Of a stretch of DNA of 20,914 nucleotides, positions 7,893-14,932 are shown one piece after another. Numbering within the stretch: position 1 is the first letter of the stretch; each line of letters starts with the position of its first letter. This stretch comes from Candidatus Melainabacteria bacterium. GTDB taxonomy: Bacteria > Cyanobacteriota > Vampirovibrionia > LMEP-6097. The notes beneath the pieces were generated by a model. That model saw only the letters and a list, made by a program, of their open reading frames with translations. It had not been told where the DNA came from and made no database searches. The position numbers and the translations under genes were made by a program. The DNA is taken from NCBI GenBank assembly GCA_028817775.1, contig JAPPOW010000192.1:1-20914 (forward strand). The letters run 5' to 3'.

Positions 7893-8684
7893 TTAGAAAG
7901 TAGTGTAGATGCTAGCCTGAACACCAATGTCAGGCGCAGTGTTGTTAATACCGAGTGGTAAACCAGCTCTAAGTTGCATATCATCCATAGGAATGATTAT
8001 ACCAGGAACTAGTCTTAGGTCAGTACCGATATCATCGTTGTAAACGCTGTTACCAAGTAGACCTAAAGAAAGACCGAAGTCTTCACCAGACCAAACAGCT
8101 TCATTGTAGTAAACAAGTGACTGTTGAGTCTCACCAGCTTCAGGAACATCGAATCTGTATCCGATATCACCGTGCCAGTCAAGGTCATCACCCAAGCTGA
8201 TAGTGTACTCCATACCAGTTTGGAAACCATAAGCGTTACGACCAGAAACAGGTCTCAAGCTTGTAGTTGACATTAAACCACTTTGGATGAATGGGAAGTG
8301 TTGGTTTAAGTACCAAGTAAGAGCGATGTCTTCTTCGTCAACTAAACCAGCTTCCAAAGTTAAACCAAGGTTGTTGAAACCGAAAGCTGAATTATCAGTT
8401 CCGCCATCAACGTCAACACTACCATGAGTGATTGCAGTGTTTAAACCAATTCTTGTAGGGATACCTGTATCTAGAGCACGTCTCCAGTCAAGTCTTACAA
8501 GGTTGATGTTGTCCGTTGCAACACCGGCACCATGGTCATGGAACCAATCAAAACCAACTGTTAATTGGTTAGGGTTACCTTCTACGTCAATTTTTGCTTG
8601 TTGAACATTTTGTGGTGCAAATGCTGCGTTAGCACTTGAAACACTCAAAAGAAGCAACATAGCTAAAAGTATTGATCTTCTCAT
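7893..8684 (-). CDS. Outer-membrane beta-barrel protein
   Basis: Residues 1-20 form a signal peptide (MRRSILLAMLLLLSVSSANA, AxA-type site). The 243-residue mature chain alternates polar and hydrophobic residues with aromatic girdle positions and ends in an amphipathic strand with terminal Phe (QASIYTTF), the usual Omp C-terminal signal recognised by BamA. No peptidoglycan-binding or OmpA domain is present, so it is a small barrel of roughly 10-14 strands; the substrate or role cannot be told from sequence. Strong tandem SD sequences and a strong terminator suggest a highly expressed, monocistronic gene. Its presence implies an outer membrane. The lack of Cys and the high Asp/Gly/Asn content fit this class. 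Confidence 0.82.
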   Translation of the reverse strand: MRRSILLAMLLLLSVSSANAAFAPQNVQQAKIDVEGNPNQLTVGFDWFHDHGAGVATDNINLVRLDWRRALDTGIPTRIGLNTAITHGSVDVDGGTDNSAFGFNNLGLTLEAGLVDEEDIALTWYLNQHFPFIQSGLMSTTSLRPVSGRNAYGFQTGMEYTISLGDDLDWHGDIGYRFDVPEAGETQQSLVYYNEAVWSGEDFGLSLGLLGNSVYNDDIGTDLRLVPGIIIPMDDMQLRAGLPLGINNTAPDIGVQASIYTTF

Positions 8685-8690
8685 AAATTT

Positions 8691-8709
8691 TTCTCCTATT
8701 TGTTCTCCT
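8691..8709 (-). promoter_or_regulatory. Duplicated Shine-Dalgarno of the outer-membrane protein gene
   Basis: Two copies of AGGAGA (minus strand, 8692-8697 and 8704-8709) occur twelve bases apart within a near-perfect 12-base tandem duplication. The proximal copy is seven bases from the ATG. This contrasts with the SD-less starts of several neighbours. Confidence 0.75.
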
Positions 8710-8789
8710 ATTTTCTCAAACGAGATAGAACATAGCTAACCAGTCCGGGTTAACTACCGAGACTATATTCTCACAAAGTCCTAGATTTG

Positions 8790-8795
8790 TACAAT
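8790..8795 (+). promoter_or_regulatory. TACAAT -10 box before ATG 8802
   Basis: TACAAT ends six bases before an ATG at 8802, the spacing seen at other putative leaderless starts in this window. It lies 153 bases, exactly 51 codons, upstream of the first usable codon of the nagA-like frame and may be the original nagA promoter. Confidence 0.4.
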
Positions 8796-8801
8796 AGATT
8801 T

Positions 8802-8954
8802 ATGGCTCAATGGCGCAAATTTAATCTTTATAATCACAGGTTCCAAATTTTTCTTAAAGTCAAAACCTAGGTCCCACAAGGGTTTTTTGGCTTTAGCTCA
8901 AGCCCTTGCCAATATCTTGATTAAAAAAAGTCAAGACACAGTTACCATAGTTAG
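8802..8954 (+). pseudogene. Possible frameshifted 5' end of the nagA-like gene
   Basis: The nagA-like frame downstream begins at the conserved DLQING motif, so the roughly 50-residue N-terminal strand region of NagA is absent. The 153 bases upstream would supply exactly that length from ATG 8802, but this frame has stops (TAG near 8868, TAA near 8922, TAG at 8952). The +1 frame is open from 8785 through this region and reads NGANLIFIITGSKFFLKS, which loosely resembles the start of a NagA N-terminal domain. Either two indels (real decay or assembly error) or a genuinely shortened protein is possible. The evidence is length and frame, not clear homology. Confidence 0.35.
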
Positions 8955-9845
8955 GTGCTTGATTTACAAATTAACGGCTTTGCCACTAACGACTTTGAAT
9001 GCAATTTTTGGGCTTGTCCTGAGGATGAAAAGATCAACGCACTTAACGAATATCTCCAAGCACATCAAGTGCAAAGCTACTTGGCGACTTTGATTACAGC
9101 TAGTTACGATGAATTTTGGGCCAATCTTAAACGTATCCGAGAATACCAATCAAGCTTTGGTAGGGAGAATTTAATTGGGGTACACATAGAAGGCGCTTTG
9201 ATTAGCCGTATGGGAGTACATCCTAAAAAGCACGCTCAAGCCTTAAACTACCAAGCTGCCAAAAATTTGCTCAATGAATTTGGTGATCTAATCAAATTGT
9301 GGACTCTCTGTCCGCGCGTAGATGAGGCTGGACAAGTAACCCGGCTGGCTCAAGACCATGGAATTGTAGTGAGCTATGGACACAGTGAAGCTAATTACGA
9401 TGAGGCGATGCATAGCTTCAAAGAATACGAGGTTAATTGCGTAACTCACTGGGGCAATGCAATGTATGTGCTTGATGATTTCAAGCAGCGTGATTGCAGT
9501 GATGAAGATTTAGCCCGCTTGGACAGCGAAAGCAAGGGCGGTTTGGGCTTAGCTGCTTATCAGAATGATGATGTTTATTGCATGGCGATAGCTGGTTCTA
9601 AAAATTTTGCTGACGAACATCTTGATCCTCGTTTGCTGCGCAAATTATTCGAGAAAAAACCTGAGCGCATGATTTTAGTTAGCGACTCAGTTCTTGCTAA
9701 GCCTAATTGCGATAAGCTCCAAGGCGGACTGACTTGCTTAGATCAACATGCACTCAACGCAATTGAAGCTGGCTGTGATGAAACTGCTGTAATAAAAGCT
9801 TGCACAGAAAATCCTAAAATGATTTTAGAAAGAGTCGCCCATTAA
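8955..9845 (+). CDS. nagA: NagA-like amidohydrolase (N-acetylglucosamine-6-phosphate deacetylase family)
   Basis: NagA removes acetyl from GlcNAc-6-phosphate in amino-sugar and wall recycling. The 296-residue frame starts at DLQING and keeps the metal and catalytic landmarks: HIEG with E79, YGHSEANYDEA with H143, THWGNAM with H165, N168 and A169, and catalytic Asp in LVSDS (D244). Several usual features are altered: HLFNAM is HWGNAM, LVTDA is LVSDS, GPF after the Glu is GAL, and the DGIHV histidine segment reads GSKNFADEH. The normal length is about 380 residues; both the N-terminal strand domain and some of the C-terminus are missing. The GTG start at 8955 directly follows an in-frame TAG and has no SD, so the true 5' end is doubtful. 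The 3' end overlaps the convergent membrane gene by 32 bases. Family assignment is good; exact substrate is uncertain. Confidence 0.75.
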   Translation: MLDLQINGFATNDFECNFWACPEDEKINALNEYLQAHQVQSYLATLITASYDEFWANLKRIREYQSSFGRENLIGVHIEGALISRMGVHPKKHAQALNYQAAKNLLNEFGDLIKLWTLCPRVDEAGQVTRLAQDHGIVVSYGHSEANYDEAMHSFKEYEVNCVTHWGNAMYVLDDFKQRDCSDEDLARLDSESKGGLGLAAYQNDDVYCMAIAGSKNFADEHLDPRLLRKLFEKKPERMILVSDSVLAKPNCDKLQGGLTCLDQHALNAIEAGCDETAVIKACTENPKMILERVAH

Positions 9846-11241
9846 AAACCTTATACACAAAACAAGCTTCGCCCGGATTGCAAACTGATTTATCGTAAAT
9901 AACACCATTATATTCCTGGCATTGAAGCTTACCTATTGTAATGTTTTCGTAACAACCGCGTACTAATTTAAAACCATGTTTGCGCAAAACGGCTTGCATA
10001 TGAAAATAGTAATCCCAATTATTAATCACCTGGTTCGAATAAGAACAATGACTAAGAAGTTCTAACCAATATGCTAGATGCCCGCGCAGGTCGATGTTAA
10101 TAATCTTAAGCTTGGTTATATTCTCTGGCATATTTTTTGTTACAGCCGAGTAGAGTTTATTACTAAGCAAACGATACTCGCGCAGGTCGTTGTATGAATT
10201 CACAGCGGAAGGCAGGGCAAGCTGCAAACAGAGCACTGAAACTATCAAAACCCTAGGCAAGATCAAGGCTAGCGCTGCAAAAATCAGCACCAATCCAATA
10301 AAGAGCGCGTGGACAGACTTCAGTGACAAAGCAATACCTGCTTGGCAAGTAATCAAATAATGCATCAAGCCAACAGCAATGCCGATGATACTAAGCATAA
10401 GCACTTGAGTTAGATCTTTGCGCTTCATTACTGCAATCAACAATAGTATTAGCCAAAGTCCAAACAAAAATTGGTAATTAGGAATTGCAAGCTCGATATG
10501 TTCAAACAGAACTCCAAGATTGCTAAACAGATTGTCTTTAAGGCTCCCCAAATCATGAGCATAATTTGGTCTACGCCAATCTTGTAACTGAATCCATTCT
10601 CCAAATCTGCTGAAACAAATTAATTGTGCAGTGGCAAATCCAAGCAGCAAACTAGTTACCCAAGTAGCGAGTATTTTAAACAAGAGGGCTAAGGACTCAG
10701 AACTAGTTTTGTTTTCAAACTCTGATAAAAAAAGTAGCGGTAAGAGATAGGCAGAGTGAGCAAGGGAACCAAAGAATAAAATTGAAAAGAGCAAGAAAAA
10801 TATTGGTCTAGGCAATCTCTGGCTCAAAGGGATTGCCAGCAGCAAGAGTATGGCGTTAGTGAATAAGGTTTGAGGCCAGAGTAGTTCTTTGTAGAGAGTG
10901 ATTGATGTGATCCCAATCAAAGCCAAAAGCAAAGCTTGAGTTTTGGATTTGAGCAATCTCCAAAATACAAAATAGAAAAAAATAAAGTAAGCAAGCACAA
11001 CAGTAAGCCAAGCCAAAACTGCAGGAATCTGCTTAAGCCAATCAAAGAGTGAGTAAATTAACCATCTACCTTCAAAACGAAATTTGTACTCATAGGAATC
11101 CAGGTAAGCTAAGTCATCGTGAGCCCAATAGGAAATCTGCAGCGCTTCTTTGGTAAAAAGTGCTAGTAGAATTAGCGAGCCAAAAATCACTAAGGCAGAG
11201 ATGAACTTATTCGATTGTTTACTAGAAAGCTTCAAGTTCAA
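9814..11241 (-). CDS. Polytopic membrane protein, GT-C / GtrII-like
   Basis: The 475-residue protein has about ten predicted membrane helices in residues 12-350 and a soluble, Cys-containing C-terminal region of about 120 residues. After the first helix an outside loop reads YWAHDDLAYLDSY with paired Asp at 41-42, then FRFEGRWLIYSLFDWL. A DD motif in the first extracytoplasmic loop followed by a GRW motif is typical of GT-C lipid-linked sugar transferases such as GtrII; the match here is by layout and these motifs only. It probably transfers a sugar to a surface glycan. The start is TTG at 11241; there is no nearby ATG, and TAGAAT lies six bases upstream. The gene converges on the nagA-like gene with 32 bases of overlap. 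Confidence 0.7.
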   Translation of the reverse strand: MNLKLSSKQSNKFISALVIFGSLILLALFTKEALQISYWAHDDLAYLDSYEYKFRFEGRWLIYSLFDWLKQIPAVLAWLTVVLAYFIFFYFVFWRLLKSKTQALLLALIGITSITLYKELLWPQTLFTNAILLLLAIPLSQRLPRPIFFLLFSILFFGSLAHSAYLLPLLFLSEFENKTSSESLALLFKILATWVTSLLLGFATAQLICFSRFGEWIQLQDWRRPNYAHDLGSLKDNLFSNLGVLFEHIELAIPNYQFLFGLWLILLLIAVMKRKDLTQVLMLSIIGIAVGLMHYLITCQAGIALSLKSVHALFIGLVLIFAALALILPRVLIVSVLCLQLALPSAVNSYNDLREYRLLSNKLYSAVTKNMPENITKLKIINIDLRGHLAYWLELLSHCSYSNQVINNWDYYFHMQAVLRKHGFKLVRGCYENITIGKLQCQEYNGVIYDKSVCNPGEACFVYKVFNGRLFLKSF

Positions 11242-11247
11242 TTTCCG

Positions 11248-11253
11248 ATTCTA
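11248..11253 (-). promoter_or_regulatory. TAGAAT -10 box six bases before TTG start
   Basis: TAGAAT on the minus strand ends six bases before the TTG at 11241. No SD intervenes. The geometry supports both the TTG start and a leaderless transcript. Confidence 0.45.
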
Positions 11254-11287
11254 ACAAGGAAATTTGAGCCTGTAAAAACAAGTTAAT

Positions 11288-11305
11288 TTGGGTGTTAACA
11301 CCCAA
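11288..11305. promoter_or_regulatory. 18-base perfect palindrome, candidate operator
   Basis: TTGGGTGTTAACACCCAA is fully self-complementary with no loop, as expected for a dimeric repressor site and not for an RNA hairpin. It lies between two divergent genes, 34 bases beyond the -10 box of the minus-strand membrane gene and 56 bases before the plus-strand ATG. The cognate regulator is unknown. Confidence 0.55.
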
Positions 11306-11360
11306 TCTGTCATACAAATAGCCTAGAGAAAACTAGATAGCTCTTGGGAATCTTGTAAAT

Positions 11361-11612
11361 ATGGAAGAAATTGCCATCAACCAGCGCCGCACTATTGAAA
11401 TGCTCAATAAGCTACTTCAGGCAGCTCGCCGCGCCCAAGAAGAAGGCAAGCAAGAAGCGCTCAATAAAATCATTAGCGAGGCTTCTAAACTAGGTACTCA
11501 TCTCACTGAGCAATTACCAGAAGAGCCCATGAGTACTAGAGATTTTTTCAAAGCCTATGTCGCAGAAAAAAAACCTGACTTTGTTCAAGTTCAAGGTGTG
11601 ATTGTAGATTAG
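11361..11612 (+). CDS. Small helical protein, unknown function
   Basis: The 83-residue protein is strongly helical and charged in its first 45 residues (RTIEMLNKLLQAARRAQEEG), consistent with a coiled coil, followed by a short segment FFKAYVAEKKPDFVQVQGVIVD that looks like a beta-ended tail. It has no signal peptide or membrane helix. The ATG at 11361 has only a weak GGGAA upstream. It ends 29 bases before the next gene on the same strand, so the two may be co-transcribed. I do not recognise the family. Codon use and composition look like the neighbours. Confidence 0.65.
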   Translation: MEEIAINQRRTIEMLNKLLQAARRAQEEGKQEALNKIISEASKLGTHLTEQLPEEPMSTRDFFKAYVAEKKPDFVQVQGVIVD

Positions 11613-11641
11613 TTTTATTTATGCGAAGATAAGAAGCTTAG

Positions 11642-13273
11642 ATGGCTTCGATTTTTGATAATCCAGCTGCAACTTTGCACTTAGCTCATGTCTTCGATAT
11701 GATGCACGGAAAGCTGGTTGAAGATAATTTAGAATCAATGGCCGCTGAGACCCTAAGTGATGAGGGACTTCAATTACTTCATCAAGCTGGCGTGCCAAAA
11801 TTCATGCTCAAGGTTAGAGGCTTTGACAGAAAAAAAAGCGGCCTTGATTTAATAGAAGATTTTAATCGCTTTCTTGATAGCAAGTATCAAGAGCTTGGTC
11901 AAGATTACCTCAAAGTTTTTGCAGATTCAAATTACCAAAGCGCAATAAATGAATGGTCAGAACATTTGCGTAATGCCGTAGCTGGTTTAGAGCTCAAAGC
12001 AAAATTCATCTTAATTGAAAGAATCAAAGCGGAAACTGATCGGTCCAAAAAATTCTTCCTCAAGGCAAGCCTAGATCTAATCACAGAGCCTCTAGCCGTT
12101 GCTTGCAGCAATGGTCTGATTAGTTACAACCACCAAGAACTTGGGGCTAGAGTACGAAAGGCTCAGTTACAAGACCTGCAAGATTATGTCACAAGCTTGC
12201 CGCTTGAGACTCTAGTACAAATCTTAAAGCAGTGCTGTCCTGAAAATGAAGAAAAAGACAGCATACTCATACAAGCACTATTAAAAAGAAAAGACTACGA
12301 CCAAGTAATAGAAAACCTTAGAGGATTTAGCCATTACATAAATGAACCGAGTAAAGCTTTGCAGGTTCTATCTATGGTCTTTAATATTCGAAACTGGAAA
12401 AAGCTAGACAGAGCTAAATTAATTGACTTAATCGCTGAAACCCTTGACCCAATTATGGCAAACTGTAGTTATTGTGTAGGTAATGACTATCCTGAATTTA
12501 GCACAAAAACTAGTTTCCGGAATCAGCAGAATGAATTAGAAAGCAAACTTAGCAAAAAACTGCCTGCTGGTATACTGGCTCAAGCCGTAGAAAAATTAAT
12601 TAAAGCAAAACCTTACTCAAGTCCTGCCAAGATAGTAGCTTTGAGGTATCTGACCAATGCTCTAGACCTAGATACAATCCTAGAATCTGATATCAAGCCC
12701 AAAATGATTAGCAAGGAAGCTAGCATAGAGCTCTGTCAAAATATTTTGGCTAATAGCGGGGATACTGAAACAAACCCAGCAGGCTTGGTAGCAGAAGCAA
12801 TCATAATTCTTTCTTGCATGGACAGACAAGATCTAATTATGGAAGCCATACAGACTGATCTTGCTCAACACGACGGCGGCTCTTATATATTGGAACTTGC
12901 TGCAAACTCTCTAGTCAAAGATCCGGAGAAACTTGAAGCTAGGCTATTACGAGAAATCCCTAGTCTCAAAGAAGAACTGGAAAAATCAGCACACGCACTT
13001 GATGATCATCCTAAGCCTGGGCTTGATGGTCAGTATTCACCTTATAGTCACTATGACTACCCTGAGCCCTTTCTAATGGACACAGATGGAGCTATCAGCC
13101 TTATAACAATCTTGAACGAGGGAGAGGAGTCTGAGACTTTTAATGAAAATGCAGCCGAGCTACTTGCTGCACTTGATCAGGGAGCCATTGATGAACTAGT
13201 TGACCTAGCTGAGTCAAATAAAGAACTGAGTGAATTTTTTACTAGCTTAAATATGATGATGCGTGAAACTTAA
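11642..13273 (+). CDS. Large orphan helical protein
   Basis: This 543-residue protein is not recognised. It is almost entirely predicted helix with regular Leu/Ala/Glu spacing, suggesting a helical-repeat scaffold. It has no signal peptide and no membrane segment. One central patch (NCSYCVGNDYPE, about residues 274-285) has a Cys-x2-Cys pair, and there is a Pro/Tyr-rich loop (HPKPGLDGQYSPYSHYDYPE) at about 458-477, followed by a very acidic C-terminal region. It may form a unit with the small gene just upstream. It ends one base before the convergent fur gene stop. The long uninterrupted frame with consistent codon use makes it a real gene. Confidence 0.82.
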   Translation: MASIFDNPAATLHLAHVFDMMHGKLVEDNLESMAAETLSDEGLQLLHQAGVPKFMLKVRGFDRKKSGLDLIEDFNRFLDSKYQELGQDYLKVFADSNYQSAINEWSEHLRNAVAGLELKAKFILIERIKAETDRSKKFFLKASLDLITEPLAVACSNGLISYNHQELGARVRKAQLQDLQDYVTSLPLETLVQILKQCCPENEEKDSILIQALLKRKDYDQVIENLRGFSHYINEPSKALQVLSMVFNIRNWKKLDRAKLIDLIAETLDPIMANCSYCVGNDYPEFSTKTSFRNQQNELESKLSKKLPAGILAQAVEKLIKAKPYSSPAKIVALRYLTNALDLDTILESDIKPKMISKEASIELCQNILANSGDTETNPAGLVAEAIIILSCMDRQDLIMEAIQTDLAQHDGGSYILELAANSLVKDPEKLEARLLREIPSLKEELEKSAHALDDHPKPGLDGQYSPYSHYDYPEPFLMDTDGAISLITILNEGEESETFNENAAELLAALDQGAIDELVDLAESNKELSEFFTSLNMMMRET

Positions 13274-13274
13274 A

Positions 13275-13739
13275 TCACTGCCTGTGCTTACGGTTCTCAT
13301 CGTCCTCTTCATTGGGACAATTAGCAAAAATTTGAAACTGCATATCAACAACTTCAACGCCATACTTCTCAGCGATGCGTTTGCCGAGTTCATTAACTAA
13401 CTCATCTTCAAACTCGATAGTTTTATTGCAGTTGAGACAGATGATGTGGTGATGCGGCGGCGCGTTCTCATCGACAAGCTCGTAGTGTTTGTGAGTCTCA
13501 GCAAAATCAAGTTCACGCAAGATGTTCATCTTGACTAGCATTTTGAGCGTGCGGTAGGTAGTTGCAAGCGAGACCTGCTCGCCGCCAGCCTGCAAGATCT
13601 CGTAGACATCTTCAGCCGAGAGATGTTTATCACCAGCCTCCTGAAAGATACGAATCACGGTCTCTCGCTGGGGGGTGATACGGTAACCTTGCGCTCTGAG
13701 GTTCTTGAGTAATTCTTCGGTCTTGTCATCAATAGTCAT
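13275..13739 (-). CDS. Fur-family metalloregulator
   Basis: The 154-residue protein has the Fur winged helix (YRITPQRETVIRIF at 19-32, HLSAEDVYEIL at 39-49, SLATTYRTLKML at 57-68) and the dimerisation/metal region HKHYEL then PPHHHIICLNC (95-104). Family members sense iron, zinc, manganese or peroxide; the class cannot be told here. It is unusual in the structural zinc site: the first C-x2-C (C101, C104) is present but the C-terminal pair is C141-P-N-E144, so the fourth Cys is missing. The tail is acidic and ends in HRQ. The ATG has no SD and a TATAAT box seven bases upstream. A 14-base palindrome upstream may be its own operator. Confidence 0.93.
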   Translation of the reverse strand: MTIDDKTEELLKNLRAQGYRITPQRETVIRIFQEAGDKHLSAEDVYEILQAGGEQVSLATTYRTLKMLVKMNILRELDFAETHKHYELVDENAPPHHHIICLNCNKTIEFEDELVNELGKRIAEKYGVEVVDMQFQIFANCPNEEDDENRKHRQ

Positions 13740-13746
13740 CCCGCCT

Positions 13747-13752
13747 ATTATA
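13747..13752 (-). promoter_or_regulatory. TATAAT -10 box seven bases before fur
   Basis: A perfect TATAAT on the minus strand with seven bases to the ATG places the transcription start on the start codon. It is partnered with a palindrome at 13762-13775 in the spacer/-35 region. Confidence 0.65.
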
Positions 13753-13761
13753 GCAGCTTAT

Positions 13762-13775
13762 TGAGAATATTCTCA
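13762..13775. promoter_or_regulatory. TGAGAATATTCTCA palindrome, candidate Fur operator
   Basis: A perfect 14-base palindrome begins ten bases upstream of the fur -10 box and would cover the spacer and -35 region. It resembles the half-site logic of Fur/PerR/Zur boxes (TGANAAT facing ATTNTCA) but lacks the usual central base. Autorepression is the simplest reading. Confidence 0.5.
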
Positions 13776-13781
13776 TTTACT

Positions 13782-13908
13782 CCACCCATAGCTTAACCTT
13801 TACCACTTTTCAGGATAATATCAACTGGATTGTGAAAAAACCACCCGGCAATTTCATTTTAGACGACGATATTATCCTGAAAAGTGGTAAAGGTTAAGCT
13901 ATGGGTGG
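13782..13908. repeat. 41-base perfect inverted repeat
   Basis: Bases 13782-13822 are exactly complementary to 13868-13908 over 41 positions, with a 45-base loop. The right arm encodes the last dozen or so residues of the glycosyltransferase gene; the left arm lies upstream of fur. The loop contains a third CCACCC (about 13841-13846) followed on the minus strand by T6, so an alternative pairing with the start of the right-arm transcript could form a terminator-like structure. Confidence 0.92.
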
Positions 13909-14857
13909 CTTTCATGCAGCTAGCGTAGTCTCCATCCAAGTGCTCACAAGCCTTAGGTCTATTGCTACTGGCTGGATTGCAGAGACAAGGTTCTGCCTGA
14001 ATCACCCTTGCCCCAGAGTCAAAGGGAGCAAATCTTCTTGGGGAAGTAATTGAAAATATCGAAGTGGTCGGGCAGCCGGCAGCAGCAGCAATATGCAAAA
14101 TCCCAGTGTCAGCTGAATAAAGATGCTCAGCAGCTTTAACTAGCCGTGCTAGCTCCAATAAAGAAGTTTTGCCTATCAAATTTTCAATTCTAGACTGGTC
14201 TAAATTAATTATACACTGTTCAATTAATTTACTCAGCTCAATTTCATCGGGACCGCCAAGAATTTTGATTTGATAATCACTTTCATTGAGTATTTGCTCA
14301 ATCAAATCCATCCACTTTTTGAGAGGATAGGCACGGTGCGGGCGCAAGTGGCCAACTCCTGGCACAATGCAAATATATTTTTCTGGATTGCTTCGCTCTG
14401 CTCGCAATGACAAGGTGTCAAGCACTTTAGACTCTAATACTTGATGAGCATCTTCAATTAATTGGTCTCTTAGTTCGGGGAAATAACTAGAGGCATAATT
14501 AGCCACTGCAGATAAACTGTCATCACGTTTATAACCAACAACTTTAGACGCGCCAATAAATCTCAGATTCAACCACCATGATTTCCACCAAGCAGAGTGC
14601 AAGAAAATAAACTCATCGACTTTGCCTGCAGCCCGTACCCGCTGCAAATCCTGAGCCAAAGATTTTTTGCCAGCTAACCAAACTTTATTTATATAAGGAA
14701 CAGTATTTTCTAGCAATTCCTGCAAATGGCCTGAGCCCACTATATATTCGATACTGGCTTCAGGCTCACGCTGAGCTAGTAATTTGACAAAGGGCAAAGT
14801 ATGCATAATATCGCCAATTGCTCCCAGCCTATATATAAGTATTCTTTTCGAAACCAT
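13859..14857 (-). CDS. Glycosyltransferase family 9 (heptosyltransferase-like)
   Basis: The N-terminus IYRLGAIGDIMHTLPFVKLL (8-27) and the C-terminal region SADTGILHIAAAAGCPTTSIF (248-268) with TSPRRFAPF are the standard GT9 motifs. The family transfers heptose or related sugars to LPS core or other surface glycans from the cytoplasmic face. Residues 150-158 (SLRAERSNP) are the translation of an interspersed repeat (14385-14412), inserted in frame between the two Rossmann domains. The C-terminus is also unusual: after SCMKA, where the family normally ends with a short helix, residues 316-330 come from one arm of a 41-base inverted repeat. The ATG at 14857 has no SD; an AT-rich TAAATATAAAAG immediately precedes it. 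Length (332) is normal. Confidence 0.87.
   Translation of the reverse strand: MVSKRILIYRLGAIGDIMHTLPFVKLLAQREPEASIEYIVGSGHLQELLENTVPYINKVWLAGKKSLAQDLQRVRAAGKVDEFIFLHSAWWKSWWLNLRFIGASKVVGYKRDDSLSAVANYASSYFPELRDQLIEDAHQVLESKVLDTLSLRAERSNPEKYICIVPGVGHLRPHRAYPLKKWMDLIEQILNESDYQIKILGGPDEIELSKLIEQCIINLDQSRIENLIGKTSLLELARLVKAAEHLYSADTGILHIAAAAGCPTTSIFSITSPRRFAPFDSGARVIQAEPCLCNPASSNRPKACEHLDGDYASCMKATHSLTFTTFQDNIVV
14385..14412 (-). repeat. TGTCATTGCGAG-type repeat in frame within the GT9 gene
   Basis: On the minus strand this reads TGTCATTGCGAG, a short middle, then GCGAAGCAATCC. It is a partial palindrome (GCGAGCAGAGCGAAGC) and belongs to a class of interspersed repeats seen in many bacterial genomes. 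The peptide it encodes, SLRAERSNP, is a familiar product of that class; the attribution is from memory of the pattern. Confidence 0.8.
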
Positions 14858-14895
14858 CTTTTATATTTAGCGTCTTTAGATAGGGCGCCGGCGCG

Positions 14896-14922
14896 TGTCA
14901 TCCTGAGCCAAGCGAAGGACCT
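14896..14922 (+). repeat. TGTCATCCTGAG repeat unit just before fliP
   Basis: The unit reads TGTCATCCTGAG, CCAAGCG, AAGGACCT. It shares the first twelve bases with the units at 1204, 1264 and 4066 and ends ten bases before the fliP ATG. Its AAGGA (14915-14919) is the only SD-like word near fliP, 13 bases from the start, so the repeat may supply the ribosome-binding site. A 10-base palindrome GCGCCGGCGC (14885-14894) abuts it. Confidence 0.8.
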
Positions 14923-14932
14923 AGCCAACCTT

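Noticed and set aside
8860..8892. Terminator-like CCC-ACAA-GGG-T6 on the plus strand
   Set aside because: Only three strong pairs are possible and there is no upstream gene on that strand to terminate.
14801..14932. Longer FliP starting at 14801
   Set aside because: The extra 44 residues overlap the GT9 gene and the interspersed repeat, and would bury the signal peptide. The start at 14933 gives normal FliP length.
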